The notes: generated by a model from the sequence alone, not told the origin. 64,000 nucleotides of DNA from Linyphia triangularis (GCA_963978545.1 OZ021732.1:50945214-51009213); one strand, 5' to 3'. Counted from the stretch's first letter, positions 33,705 to 47,041 are shown. A program made the numbers and translations.

Positions 33705-36679
33705 GCACAACGTAGGCAGAAGGGACCTCTATTGATGGTTGTTGGTGTAATTTAAATGTTAACGACATATTTTATTACAGCCTTAATTTAATTAATATAG
33801 CTATATTAACATTTTTAATAGATACGTTATTAAAATATATTATATTTTTAATACATAATAAGTTATTAAAATATATTGCACAATTTTAGTACATTAATCA
33901 AGTGCACTGAAAAGAATATTGATAGTTACAAAAAATTCGATTCTATCAACATACATTAAGACAAAGCATTTATTGTCAGGAAATTTGGGGCTCTAGGCAC
34001 GGGTTTTACTGGCCTTATAAGAAATAATGTCTTGCTTGCATATGAAATTTCAGTGTGCTTGCTGCAAGTACCTATTGGAAAATGGTCATAGGCTCTTACG
34101 GTATAATAATCAATCGCTCAACTAAACTTCAGATCAAACTAATAACCGGATGATTAACTGAAAACTTAAACCAATACAAAAGAAATCGAAGGAATATAAA
34201 AGTAATGAACCAGTATTAAAGTTAAATGTCAAAAGTATTATAAAATGTTAAAAATGTGTGTGGTACGATTAACTTTTGACATTGAAAGTTCGCCAATTTC
34301 ATTGACTCTAAATTGTATGAAACAGAATATAACAAACAAAGTGTTTTTAATACATCGAATTCATGAAAAACATTACAAATTGTACCTAATACAGTCATTA
34401 TAATCAATAGAATTATGAAAATCTAATAATATTGTATCCAAAATTAAAAAAAGTTTTGAAACTAAGTTTAAAGTCCTTGCATTGTCCCATGCATCAATGC
34501 AATTCATGTATTTTGTATAAAAATGTAACAAACATTTATTTTTTTTAATTTAAATTTTTATAAAATTCATATTTTCTTTTAAAACACAATTATATATTGC
34601 TATGCAACTTCTCATAAAAATACAAAATTAAACTATACATTAATTATAGGAAAACACAGATGTCCCCTGCGTAATCAAACAACAAAATTTCAAGCACGAA
34701 AATTATTTATATTTCTATGGTTATAAAATTTCAGAAATATTTAAAGAAATTTAAACTATTATGTAATTTTTGAAAAGTAGAAAACTATAAAAGTTAAATA
34801 GATTAGAAACTAATAAATAGTTAAATTGATAGATCACTACAAATTTTAATTAAATTTGATATTTCTACGAGAAGTAATTGTATCTACTGGGTAACAACTT
34901 AATAATGTCTAAGTGGAATAGAAAAGTTTTTGTTCTGTATGTTACAATATTTCCTCCAGGTTTTGCCATCAATGAAATTTCTAAAACTTCCATAATTAAA
35001 ATTATCATCGTTTAAAGTGTTACAAAATTTCTAGAGGAAATGACACAGCTTTACAATATAAAACTGACTATTTATTCTTCTCGAAATGCTCTTTGTACAA
35101 CAACAAGCTCACTGACAAACTTTGAAAGAAATAATAAAGCTTCGGCTCCCACACATTGTCAGCCTAAATTATAGCTACTAATAATGAAAATAGAATTCCA
35201 AAAACTATTTGCAATTAAACACAAAAAATTGCGTAACTATAAGCTTGTACTTCTTCTTTAAATATCAAAGCATTCTGAAGAAAGATTATTTTACTAGACG
35301 GATTGGCTCTTATTAAGTATTTCTCTCTTATGCTAAGAGTGCATAAAACAAAGCAGGACTTCTATCAGTGCTGGCATTTGTATATCATACTGACACATTT
35401 AAGATGAACTCCGAGAAATTGTTCAATCAGCAAAGGAAGATAGAGATTTCATTAAAAGGGGTAGACCAGATTAATGATTATTTCAACCTCTATGTCGGTA
35501 GTTTGCAAAATCGTCGACTTCGATGAAGAAAATATTTCTTCCTCTCAAACCAAGAAATATTTTGCAACCAAGTGTACATTTTCAGAAAGTAAAGCAGATG
35601 TTGCAAAAATGATAGATTTTTGAAATGGTGTTGTTCGCGTTGAAATGCGCAATATTGCGACATGCCTATTTCTTGCTCAAAGTTAATGTTAAAAAAGCTA
35701 CTGTAAAAAAGCTATTGTTAAAAAATATCTTTATGTTAAACAGTAATTTGAAACTTAGTGAAAAAAACTTCTTTAATTTTTTTCAGTATTTTGGGATCTA
35801 GTTAATGGTAGAGAATTGAGAGTTGGTTTAGAAAAATACAGACATCATTATATCCATTAATAAGAGATAAAAAAAATTATTTTAAAATATATTTTTAAAC
35901 TTGTATCATCAAAATAACGTTAGTTTTTTTTTTTCTTCTAAAAAATAATTTCCTAAGAGGTACAGAGGATAAATATCAAAATAATACGTATTATATTGGC
36001 GTACCTAGGAATCAACATTGTGACTCATTTGAATGACAGCTAATATAAAGTGCATATTATCTAAATTTACAACTGTTGTATAATTGCAAAAATATCATCA
36101 TTTTTCACTCACAAAAATAGTATGTTCCGTGTCCTATGTATCAGTTCACATTTTAGTTCATTGACGCCCCCCCCCCCCCCCCCAAAAAAAAAAAAAAAAC
36201 TGTGCGCAACAATTTTGATATATATAGCGTTCTTAATATCATCTACCCAAATGATCCTATGCATTTTAAAATTTTGATGCCTACAAATCCAGAGAAAATT
36301 AAAACTTCAAAAAGTAATTTTCATTTATTTCTCTGTGTCCCGTGCGTCAGTTGGTTATAAAAGTATGATTGTCCTAGTTAAAACCATTATTTTTTCGAAA
36401 AAAAATTTCAACCAACTAAAATTATAGAAAACAATAAAACCAGTAAATTCATCATTAGTTTGTAATTATAATCTGTTTACGAGTTGGAAAAAAAAACCTA
36501 ATATATTCCGTAATCACCCAATCAATCAATCAAAGTCAATTCAAACTAATAATCAAACTTTCGATTATATTTATATCAAACTAAAAATCAATCTGAGCTT
36601 AACATTTTAAATGTATTTCATTAAAGATACATGTTATAAAAGCAGAAATACAAAAGATGTCTTTTTCAAATCCTTTATA
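33705..36679. other. AT-rich intron DNA, nothing recognised
   Basis: About 3 kb without SINE, TIR or coding sequence that I could recognise. A C run then A run lies at 36169-36199. Confidence 0.4.
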
Positions 36680-36683
36680 TTAA

Positions 36684-36885
36684 CCCTTTGCACTCCAGTG
36701 GCGCCTCTCAGTCGCCACACGATTGGATGCCAAACCACGAGAGGACCATTAGGTGTGATGCCGAAATTCGATGCAAGGCCAATGATTGTTTAGTTTCTAT
36801 GAAGCAAATCCATAAACACCAGCCGAACCTAAAATGTCTCGAGTTGCTCATTCCTCCGCGCGAAAAAGGCCTGGAGTGCAAAGGG
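36684..36885. mobile_element. TTAA MITE, CCCTTTGCACTC family
   Basis: CCCTTTGCACTCCAGTGGCG to CTGGAGTGCAAAGGG, TTAA at 36680-36683 and 36886-36889. Very similar to the copy inside the Gypsy element at 6482. Confidence 0.88.
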
Positions 36886-36937
36886 TTAACTTCGATTGTG
36901 TGTGTGTCGATGGGAAGCAAATCGGAGGACGCCTATT

Positions 36938-37110
36938 TAACCCTTTTGCCGTCATCCAATCGTGCTGAAACATGGCAGATAGGTTCGATGTCGATGACAA
37001 TGCATTCTGTCAAATTTTAGGGCTGTTACTGTCCCTAAAAAGTCGCTTTTACTGAATACTAATAAACCAACTTGCCGTCATCCAATCGCACTAATATAGC
37101 CTTTTACCGA
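36938..37110. repeat. MITE-like repeat related to 4200-4310
   Basis: Starts after TTTAACCC; the phrase TTGCCGTCATCCAATCG occurs twice (36948 and about 37074). Shares GGCAGATAGGTTCGATG and GACAATGCATTCTGTC with the upstream copy. Confidence 0.4.
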
Positions 37111-37620
37111 TCATTGTTGAAACGCTTTCCTGTTGCTAAATTTTTTTAAATAAATAAATAATGAAATTACTTTAATCAGAATAAATAAATGATATTTGGA
37201 TGCTAGAGGATAAATTCACGTTCGTTTTTAATAAATAAATTTTGAAACGTAGTTTACCGCACATTTTGCTGATGGAAATGTTTTTGATATTTAAAATTCG
37301 ATGCAAACACCAAGCACACGCTGTTTACAGAATCGGCGCTGTATTAATGAATATAAAAATTAGCAATGCATATAAGAGATTCATGTTAAAAACTTATTTT
37401 TTATGAGTTATATATTTATTTTTAATACGCTTGTAAAACTCAACATACTCGATAACTGTAACAACTCCATGCATATTTGAATATAGAATTTTCCCCTTTC
37501 CCACACAGTGTCAAAATGTGCACTTTCTTAAAACTACAGATGAAAACTTACAAGATACAGACGTTCATCATTAACATAAAAGAACACTATTATTGAAATA
37601 GTTAAACCACTTAACATTGG
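37111..37620. other. AT-rich intron DNA, nothing recognised
   Basis: No gene or repeat recognised. Confidence 0.4.
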
Positions 37621-37624
37621 CCCA

Positions 37625-37905
37625 TATTATGTCTCTCGATCGAACCTCGCCGTCTCTCTGCATTCTCTCTTTTCAAAGTGAATAGACATAGATATTGTCA
37701 CAGATATTCTTGTGTCGGTTGTTGGGCTGCTTAGTGAGAGTTTTTAGAGTGTTCTCTCATTCGAGGCGCAAGTATTATAAAGTTTTCCCTTGAAAAATAA
37801 AAAAAATTAAAAAATTCTTGGAAAGAACTCCATCAACCGTCACACGGAACATGATATAATGATATTGCGGCGCAGTAATACGACTCGTGTTGCTCTTGCG
37901 GTAAA
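37625..37905 (+). repeat. SINE-like repeat with shared central body
   Basis: Has TTTTCAAAGTGAATAG and GTTCTCTCATTCGAGGCGC as in 9290 and 56525. Its 3' part GGCGCAGTAATACGACTCGTGTTGCT is close to GGCGCATTATAGCCCTCGTG... of the main SINE, so the two families seem to share a body. Confidence 0.45.
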
Positions 37906-38792
37906 AAAAAATCCCCAATAACAATAAACCCTTTTCTGCTCAGATATGACAGTTATGGTAAAACATTTCAATAGTTCAGAGATAATAAAATGGTTAATTT
38001 TTTTATTTAAAAGTTAGTTATAACAAATCACACATTTTTTCAATAAAAGTTTCGTTAGCGTTTTACTTCATGGAAGCTTGCTTTAAGTTTAATTAATGCT
38101 TTGTGAGGTAATTTAATTTTAAAATACATATTCTTAGTTTAAACTATCCGAGTACGACCGGGACCTCCGCGAATCAAACAGACTCTCTAGTCTCTACTCT
38201 GTAGACCGGTACTAAGTTTTATGACGTCACGCGTCTAACGTAGTCGGTAATCCACAGATGTAATGAAACATCTCTGATAATTTCTATAAAATATTATGAA
38301 GTGAGTGATAAAATGTTTTAATACATTAAGTTTTTTAATTGTACAATATTCAGATACAACATTTAATTTCATGAAGTAAAAGCATCGAGAGTGGGATTTA
38401 AATTAAAACACTGCGGAAAATTCTTGAAATTATAACTGGATTTTTTGAATATTACTAATATTCAAACCTTTTCTAGTAGATTATTCAAATTGAAAGTCCT
38501 CTGAAATATATTCATATACTAACATATCTTAAATAGTTTCAATACCATAACAAGCAATACATTAAAACCGTATGTATTTAAAAGAATAAACATTACAAAA
38601 ATACAAACACTAAATTATTATACAAAAACTTTATTTCAACTTTGAATATAATAGAAGTTTAAAAACTGTAAAGTGCTAGTACTTAAAATTCTGATTAAAA
38701 TTTCATTTTTAAGCAATGTATTTCCTCAAGAAGAACATGATGAATTATTTCAAATAGGTATTTTTATTTTTAAACAAATAAGTTGATTGATT
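37906..38792. other. AT-rich intron DNA, nothing recognised
   Basis: No gene or repeat recognised; a slightly GC-rich patch lies at 38150-38260. Confidence 0.4.
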
Positions 38793-38960
38793 TATGAGCT
38801 CAACGACCTATTCTAATACACAATGACGGCAAATGAGGATGTGACCTACAGCTTAAAGTTGATTCCGAACCACAATGAACATCCATGCCTTATCCGTGAT
38901 TCGAACCTGGCACCTTTGGCATGCATAGCCAGAGAGCCAATCGCAGTCATCAGATGGGAA
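38793..38960 (-). mobile_element. tRNA-Ala-headed SINE, old copy
   Basis: Minus-strand copy lacking the AACC tail: GAGCTCAACGACCTATTCTA, body, then CACCTTTGGCATGCATAGCC and the head. Diverged. Confidence 0.65.
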
Positions 38961-39900
38961 AACAAACAAGACTTCGTTGATTTGAAAATAAGTGCCAAAA
39001 TGAAATCATAAAAATTACTCCCTAAGAATATGTTTTATATTTACAAATAAATGTCGGTAAAAAAAATTTATAAATAACATTTTAGCATTCATAAATTTAA
39101 AAAACAAACAAAAAAAACAGCATTAATAAATGCAACTAACTACTGAAGTAAAAAGTAATGAAGTACATCGTTTATTTTTCAAAAGAGCTCGACTTGAGAA
39201 CATTATTATATTCTTTTTTAACTATGAACCATCTTTATTTGCATTGCATTTCAAGAGCCATTTTAATTCGTGATTATTTTTTTCTTCATCAGGGAAAAAA
39301 AAGAAAAAAATACAGACAGATCCCTCTCTGTGGAAATATTCGGTCGAATACTTATTCGCACTTTTTTAATGTTCAGGCGATAAAAAATAATGCGGAATTT
39401 TTTAACACACAACAACCAGTCCTTTTTTGCAATGTTTAAATTTTCTTTTAGATTTTATTGTATATTCTTCTAACTGGTCTATTCTTCCATCGGTATCATA
39501 TATTCTCGTAACCTTCCTTGGTACTAAGAAAATAAACATCATCAGGTTTTGCTTACGAGTATAGCCATTAAAATATAATTTCAATTTAAATCAAGTGATA
39601 AATTGAAAGATTACTTTCTAACTATTTTTAATGATGTTAAAAAATCAGCAAATGTTTGCATGATAGTTGTATCAGTAGGAAACAAACATCTTAAAATTTC
39701 ACTTTTACAAAATTATATTTTCAAAAGAATATTTAAAATAGAATTATAAAATAAAACTTTTTTTAATTTCTATGAGAGATTGTTTGAGTTACGACAGGAT
39801 TAAGCCTAACTTAGAACAACAACAACAACAAAATCTTTATTAAAATGTATTGTTTTTTACCATTTTTAAAAAATACGCAACTTCTCCATTGTTGTTTTAG
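38961..39900. other. AT-rich intron DNA, nothing recognised
   Basis: No feature recognised before the exon at 39901. Confidence 0.4.
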
Positions 39901-40002
39901 ATATCTGACCTCGTAGGAGGAGGAGATGCTCCGTGTGTTCCACTGTCTTTAAGAAAATGTCAAAGAACCATCATTGCACCCTATTCCTGTCTATTATCTT
40001 TT
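39901..40002 (+). CDS. Receptor-like gene, exon before span 1
   Basis: 34 codons, phase 0 to 0, acceptor attgttgttttag and donor GTAAGT. It encodes a segment starting ISDLVGGGDAPCVPLS and ending in YSCLLSF. It links the acidic N-terminal exon to the first membrane-span exon without breaking the frame. Too short to stand out as a long open frame; found by splice signals. Confidence 0.65.
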
Positions 40003-40854
40003 GTAAGTGGAAAAAAATATTTAAAGTTTACTCAATTCATTGCAATTATAATTTATTGCTTTTACTTGTCACCTATTTAATTGCATCGAAAATAAACTTT
40101 GTTGGGACTTTGCTAGGCTTCTTTACAATGCTAATTCTGATACTAAAATTCTTTAAAATTACCCTGATGTCAAATGCTCAACAGCTAACGTACCAGTGGA
40201 TGTTTTCTGTAATGGATGTCGAAAGTGAATCAAGTGGAGGTGGAGGAAATATCTTACTTTCTTACCTAATCTAAATACTTTGAATGAAATAGCTGCTTAT
40301 TAAACAAACAACAGTTTTAACAGTTTAACAGTTTTATATATTTTTTTAAGTTAAGTATTTTAAAATTGTATAACAGTTACAATGCAGAAGCTACGTGACC
40401 ATGCATTGCAAGTTATGTGGCAGAAATTCTTGTAGTACAGAAACCAAAGGCCAAGCTGTCCATTCATGTTTGAAAGAAACTTTATTTTAAATTTTGGTTT
40501 ATTTTTCTGTAGAGTAAAGAAGGACTTATTAAGTTTTCAAAATTTACTTACCCTTTCCTGAAAAAATTTATCAAATATGGGCATCTGTACTTTGCTTTCA
40601 ATATTAAAGAAATAAAGGTTTTAATTAGGTAAAAATACTGCCCGTTAAAATTATTTCCTATAATTCACTTAAATCTAAACTTATAAGCACTTAAAGTACA
40701 ATGTAAATACTTTGTATAAAGAATAATTGAGGATTTTATTGAGCAATTCAATCTTTCATGGAGTGAATTTAGATCATCTTATTTTACTAAACATTCCTTT
40801 TAACTTTCAACCTGTATCAACAACATTAAAAATTATTGTTACATGGTTTCATAG

Positions 40855-41019
40855 ATTGGCTGGAAACCGTGGTTTTATGAATCTTATAGAACAAGATCTC
40901 GATTCTGGAGATGTTTCAACTGTCTCTATCCTGCAATAGTATTAGCACTCATTATGAGTCACTATACATTTCAAGTATTAAACTGTCAAGGAAAGTTCAA
41001 TATTCACAGGGATGTTGAG
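40855..41019 (+). CDS. Receptor-like gene, exon with membrane span 1
   Basis: 55 codons, phase 0 to 0, acceptor tttcatag and donor GTAAGT. It begins IGWKPWFYESYRTRSRFWRC, a basic aromatic stretch, followed by a hydrophobic span CLYPAIVLALIMSHYTF, then a short polar loop ending DVE. Positive charges before the span fit a cytoplasmic N-terminus, as in gustatory and odorant receptors. Confidence 0.72.
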
Positions 41020-42347
41020 GTAAGTTATTCACTTTTATACAATCCAATAAAACATTACTATTATAAATTAGGACTGATGGTTATTATTATAAGTAGGTTA
41101 AAAAAATACCATATCCCACATTTTAAACGTTCTCTGTCATTATACAAAAAATAAGACTATTACTAATAGTTCTGAAATACGAACTGGTATTTTTGTGGTA
41201 GAAAGCTTTTCTATTCCCACTCTATCTTAAAAGATGATACTTCAACATAGGTTTTAGAAACACAAGCCTCAAATCTCATGATACAAGATGTATACCTGAA
41301 TGAAAGGAATACTGATATTTATATCATATTACAATTATAAGTAATAGAGTTTTGTTGGAAGAGAATAACAGTGGTATATCCGATGGCGGCTGACTGATCA
41401 GGATAAGTTGGCCATGAGGAGAACTGGCGGTTTCTTAAATGTCTCTTGAACATATGAATTACTTGTAGGTCACTAGACTTCAAATTAAAAATAACATTCA
41501 AACCACCGTGGGTAATACGGCAGCCAACGCTATGAGTAAAATTATCTCTTTATAGTTATTTCAATCAATACGTACGCTACGCGTTTAATACTACAAGTAC
41601 ACAGTGAGGTCCTTGGAGTATGCAGACAGATCCTCAAATTTTTACAAACTCAGCAGAGTATGGTAATTGATAATATAAGGATTTTATTGCTACAATGAGA
41701 AGTTCTGTGTGTGTGGGGGGGGGGGGGATACAGAGTATATTATGATAGCCTAATAAGAAATTCTAAAATTAGATAAGGCAATGTTGGTATTCTGAGGACA
41801 CTCCCCTTTAAAATAAACAGAATGTCCATAATTAATGCTGCCTATAATATTCAGCAGATCTTCATAAAATTATGTATAAACATTATTGGTATAATGGGAA
41901 ACGATATCTGAAAAAAAATATAAAAAAAATTGATTAATCTTTTCTCCACCAAATGAAAATGAGATGAGAAATTATATGGAAAGTTATAAATGAAGAATGA
42001 ATTTAGACCAAACGGAAAATAATCCAATAAATTTCTCTCCCACCATTTCTGTCCTTGATGCGTCATTTATGAAAATTGTAACTATTTTATAAATTGTATA
42101 ATTCTTTTTCTTATACTTGGAAGTTTACTTCCTCGTGGTGTTAATAGTGCGTATACAAAGTTTTATAAATATCTATTATTACTTGCTCTAGATGTCAGTA
42201 ACTAGAAAATTTTAATTATGGAAAACCTATATTAAAGGGATCATCATGACAAGCTCTCTCCTAATCTGTAAATAGACACTGTCCATTCTGTATTACCATC
42301 TCGTATGTACAATGTGATGGCATAACGTTATACATGTTTTATTACAG
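41020..42347. other. Intron, no nested gene recognised
   Basis: A G run near 41717 is the only tract noted. Confidence 0.4.
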
Positions 42348-42608
42348 CCTTCGCCCCCTTCTCCCACACCCCACGAGGTGCACATGAACGGTAACTGCAC
42401 GTGGGGCCTGATGACCTTCGGTTGCCACGCCAAGTATGTCGTGTCTTCTTTGGACATCGTCTTCCGACCACCGCCTGAATCCGGCTATTGCCAGCACATT
42501 GTACCTACGTACGTGGTGCCCAGCTTCGTGCATTTCTTCGCTTTCGCCTATGGATTCTATCACTTCCGGCTGGTGGAATCCGAACAGCTCTTCTCGCTCA
42601 TGGAAAGG
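42348..42608 (+). CDS. Receptor-like gene, exon with extracellular loop and span 2
   Basis: 87 codons, phase 0 to 0, acceptor ttttattacag and donor GTGAGT. A proline-rich start (PSPPSPTP) is followed by NCTWGLMTFGC, then SGYCQHIVPTY and a hydrophobic span near VVPSFVHFFAFAYGF, ending in a charged helix (VESEQLFSLMER). The NCT sequon and nearby cysteines would suit an extracellular loop. It is the most GC-rich exon of the gene. Confidence 0.82.
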
Positions 42609-43534
42609 GTGAGTACGAAGATAATTATATAGATAATGAAATACCGTTCTCTATCTAGATCGTGCACTATTGTACAAAAGGATGTGGGAGGATTGACCCC
42701 TAATAGTTATACCTATACAAGTTATTTTTGCAAGTTATAACATTAGTTATTTTTCATCCATTTTTAGAATTATGTCTTTTGGACATTATAGAAGAAATTC
42801 GAGCTTTTTTTTTTATTTTCATTTTTATTTTTTTTATTTAACTATTGAATTGTATTAGGTGTTTTTAAATTCGTACAATTTTTATTTTACCTACAATTAT
42901 TTTAGCATATAGAAGGGTGGTACAGCAATCAAAGCGACACAAAAAAAATAATACCGAAAAAAATTCTTTAAAATTAGCACAAAAAAAATTAAACTCCCCC
43001 CTCTCTCCTCCCCCCCCCCCCCCCCCGCAAAAAAAAAATATATATATATAATATACTGAGAATCTCAAATCGTCAATCTATCAGCAAATGTAATGCAAAA
43101 GTACAAAAACTGTGTAGAGATCTAACAGATAATTCTAAAAAACATTTCTATAAACACTTTTTTTTTTTACCACGTTTTCGTCTTTGCATTGTGTGGTTAC
43201 CCGGTTTTCGGACGATATATATATTGTGAAACAACGTATAATTGTAAAATTGTTAAGTGGTTTTAACAAAATAGTCAATTTTCTTTAATGACTTCTGTTG
43301 CATAGTTTACAGGCGGTTTAGGAAATGCCTGCATTTTATCATAGAATTCCAGGATTTTTAGGCAAAGTACTATGATATATACATTATATATTCTCTCTAG
43401 GTATTGTGGTTGTTACTGTCTGTGTATGAAATGTCGTCATTCTATAGAATGCTGGCCTTCTGTAAGCGAAGTATAAAGAAAAATTAAAGATGTGTAAAAC
43501 AATTTTTGCTTTTCTTATTAAAGATTAGCTTATA
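42609..43534. other. Intron with homopolymer runs
   Basis: C run at 43009-43026 next to A and TA runs. Nothing else recognised. Confidence 0.4.
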
Positions 43535-44194
43535 GTCCGAGAGGCGACAGCAATTTTTGGACCTCATCGAACATCATTCTGAATTTTTTATAGAAATTGG
43601 AGAAATGTGAGTAGATTACGAATCCACTGGTCTGCCTTGGCAAAAATGGCCGGAACTGATCAAAAATCGACTTGGAATGAGTTGAACTAAAATCCGATTG
43701 CCAAATATGTCATAACTTGCCAAAAAAGAGAACAAACTTTTTCGTCTAGCAACCCACTGCATTTTGATTTTCAATGAGAAAAAGCGCAAACGATTTCTGA
43801 TCTCTGGCTCGGAAAACTTGGTATCTTTTAAAAGTAAGTCAAATTGGCGACATTAGTTACTTCATCAGTGACGTAATGTTTATTGCCAATTTGGCTCATT
43901 TATGAAAGATGCAAGTAAGCCATCGCCACACATCCGAATCGTCTGCAACCTTCTTAATTGAAAATTAACGAGTGAGGGTTACCAAATAAAAAAAAATGCT
44001 AATTATTTGGCAAGTTATGGCGCATTTGGCAATTGGATTTAGTTCAACTTATTAAAAGTCGATTTTTGACTAGTTTCGGCCATTTTTGCCACGGCAGACC
44101 AGTGGATTCGTAATCTACTCACTTTTCTCCAATTTCTATAAAAAATTCAGAATGATGTTCGATGAGGTCCAAAAATTGCAGTCGCCTCTCAGTC
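43535..44194. mobile_element. TA-flanked MITE with long inverted arms, copy 2
   Basis: 660 bp, ends GTCCGAGAGGCGAC and GTCGCCTCTCAGTC, TA on both sides. Very similar to 28229-28881 over the full length. Confidence 0.92.
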
Positions 44195-44469
44195 TATTAG
44201 TGGCCCCGTGTTGCGGATATCCGACAATGTGTTATTGGACTATTTTTTCAATTTTCTAAAACTGTAGCTCCACACGCCCAATTTTGTTCCAATTTTAGCT
44301 CAATTGAAGAATTACAAATGCGACCATCATTGAATATGAAATTTTGAGAGTTTCTCGTAATTCCTCAGAATCTTAAAAAAAACCATTAAAACATTTCTCT
44401 GAAAAGAAAATTCTAACAATATAACATAGAAACAATTTTCGTCTTTTGCAACTCCTGGCACAAAAATTT

Positions 44470-45245
44470 TCTTCACATGGTTTTTACTTTCAATTACGCA
44501 TACGTATGCATAGGGTTATAAAAGTATAGTATTCAATCAAAAAGAATTTTTGCATTTCTCTACGTTTTGGAACATCTTGATTTCCAAAAGTGATATAGAG
44601 AAAATGGCTGTATGCGTGTGTCTGTGTGTACGTGGTCAGCATAATTCCCGAACAAATCGACCTAGTATGTTCAAATTTGGTGTGCGGGTTGGTGATGGCA
44701 CAAGGATCTACCATTAAGGTTTTCGTCAAAATCGCGCGTGCGCATAAGGTAGCTAACATTGAAAAAATCATGTTTATCAGTAATTGCTAAAACACGGCTC
44801 TAATGATTTTGTCCAAAATTGCTGTAGAAATGCCTCTTAAGGTGTTCTAAACATCTCCACCTCCGAAATTCCCGTAAAAATGCTTTAATGGCGTAAAAAG
44901 TTGAAAAACGAATGCCTATTTAACACAGAGTTCTCTTTCTTGAGCCATACCTCATCAACGATCTGTTTTTTTGTTTTTTTGTTTTTTTTATCCCCATCTC
45001 TGCTCAGTTTCAAGGATAATATAAGAGTTATCAGTAAGCATATCACCAAAATTTCCTTTTTTCTTCGATTTTTTTTTTTTTTAATATAAATAAAGACCCA
45101 TATAAGAAGTATCACAAAAAATATCGCCAAACTGGCAATTTTTTCTAAGTGACCGATGAAAATTTAAAAATGATAATATACACAAATCTACATCAGCTAT
45201 ATAGTGTAATTGAAAGTTGTGCGATGATCCACACCCCTAGTTTTT
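44470..45245. repeat. Unclassified dispersed repeat, copy 1
   Basis: Shares with 49840-50498 and 55011-55065 a long run of matching blocks: ATGTTCAAATTTGGTGTG, TTTAACACAGAGTT, CACCTCCGAAATTCCC, and ending AATTGAAAGTTGTGCGATG. No coding sequence or TIR recognised. Confidence 0.7.
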
Positions 45246-45394
45246 ATTATTTTTCTCTTTATCTGGCTACTGCAATAAATACATTGATATTTAAAAAAAA
45301 AAATTAATTTGGGAAATCTGGCTTCTAAGAGCTAATGGACATGGATATATACACGTCTGTAAATTGTAACATTTCGCTTATTAAATATTTTCAG

Positions 45395-45453
45395 GTATTT
45401 CTACAATCCTATTCTACTCGTGGTCTACAAAATGCTTTAATTCGTAATTCAAG
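45395..45453 (+). CDS. Receptor-like gene, short loop exon
   Basis: 59 bases entering in phase 0 and leaving in phase 2 (donor GTAAGT). It encodes a polar intracellular loop, VFLQSYSTRGLQNALIRNS, between spans 2 and 3. The split arginine codon is completed by the next exon. Confidence 0.68.
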
Positions 45454-45750
45454 GTAAGTCACAAATCGTTGAGTTTAATAATTCATTTTATAATCAACAC
45501 AATTATTGACTGCATTTTCTAATGCTGCATTTTTAAATTTTTAAATGAAAAAAAAAAAAAAATTCGATATCGAACCATCCTATGGCACACAATCAATAGA
45601 ATTGTGTGTGTTTGCCAACCAGTTGATGTGAATTATTTACGTCGCATTTAGGTTTATAGTATAAGTGATGTGGAGACGAATGAGATTGTAAGTGTACTTT
45701 ATGCTCATATATATATATATTCTACATTTGGTACTTTTTTCCCCTTTTAG

Positions 45751-45843
45751 GTTGTTCTTTTTTGCTGCACTTCTGTGGCTTCTGTGTCAGTTAGCTCTAG
45801 AGATCCTGTACAATTTTTCATTTCAACAAACCAGATTAGAATT
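45751..45843 (+). CDS. Receptor-like gene, exon with span 3
   Basis: 93 bases, phase 2 to phase 2, acceptor tccccttttag and donor GTAAGT. It encodes a strongly hydrophobic span LFFFAALLWLLCQLALEIL and a short polar loop. A 1155-bp MITE starts 43 bp after its donor. Confidence 0.75.
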
Positions 45844-45886
45844 GTAAGTTGGTCACGGTCAAATTTGAAATAAAAGCAACATAATA

Positions 45887-47041
45887 GTAGGGGAGCCCAA
45901 GATGCTAAATGGGGATTTACTCGAGCGTTGTGGGGACCTTTTGGATTGTGAAGATTAGATGCTAAAAAGAAAAATAAGTTATATTTATAAAGGTTTCACT
46001 GGTGGGGGGAGCGTGTACAGATTTTCAAAAATGTAAAAAAAAATCGTGACATTGAAATACTCGAGTGCGTCAGATATTAAAAGTGTAGCGCCCTACGTGT
46101 TTCTGATAACGGAGGAATATTAATCTGTCGGTTTGCATTGTGGGGTTGGCTGTACGAAGGGGTTAAAAATCGAAACAAAAAAATTATTAATTCAAGTGCG
46201 TCAGATATTCAGAAGGGATGTTAAGTAAACCCTAAAGGAGCTCATATTCAGAAGACCGACTATTTGGACGCGACCAAAACTCATGGCCGATTTTTGAAAA
46301 TGCAAAAAAAAAATAATCGTGACATTGAAATACTCGAGCGCGTCAGATTAGTATACAGACGGTTCAGCTTGAAGTCCTTGTCGTGCTGACCCATAATCTG
46401 ACAATTATGTGGAGGAATTTCCTTAATCTGACGGTTTGAAAAAAAAAAAATTCTTTCAATTACTGAATGTTATATATATATATAAACTGTGAATGGCATA
46501 ATGGCGACAACGTATGCTCGGAGTGGTATTTGCATAGTTCTCAGCAAGCACCACACTTTATTGGTGATTTTAACTACTTCGGCTTGTGGATTGGGTCGGT
46601 TGGAGTTTAATGGCGCAAGGGCAACACATGGGCCATTCTGCGCCAACTTCGGCTTGTGGAAATCGGCAGATTATATTATTCCCGTGATCCTTGAATGATT
46701 TGCTTCAAAATAAAATAAAAATTAACCGCGCTCGAGAATGTACATTTTTTTTTTTTGCAACTTTGTGACTCTCTTATTTCCTTATGTCACACGCAAATCG
46801 TCAGATTATTGAAATGCACACTTTTCTGCATGTAATTAACTCTCCTTGCCTTAATCTGACGCGCTCGAGTTTTTCAAACGATCAATTTTTTTTTACTATT
46901 CTGATCGCCTGCCCTAAACCCATCACCCTATATAAAGGATTCATGTATGGTTGGGGTACCTATCAGGGTGCAAGGTTTCTCCCCCTTATGTTATTCAGCC
47001 GCGCTTAAGTAAATGCCAAAATCCCCACTGGGCTCCCCTAC
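45887..47041. mobile_element. TA-flanked MITE/foldback element
   Basis: Ends GTAGGGGAGCCC and GGGCTCCCCTAC with TA on each side (45885-45886 and 47042-47043). Internally ATCGTGACATTGAAATACTC recurs (about 46043 and 46316) and short CGTCAGATT / AATCTGACG motifs recur in both orientations. No coding sequence. Confidence 0.8.

Noticed and set aside
42865..43068. Glycine-rich small protein on the minus strand
   Set aside because: It is a translation of a C homopolymer and neighbouring A runs.
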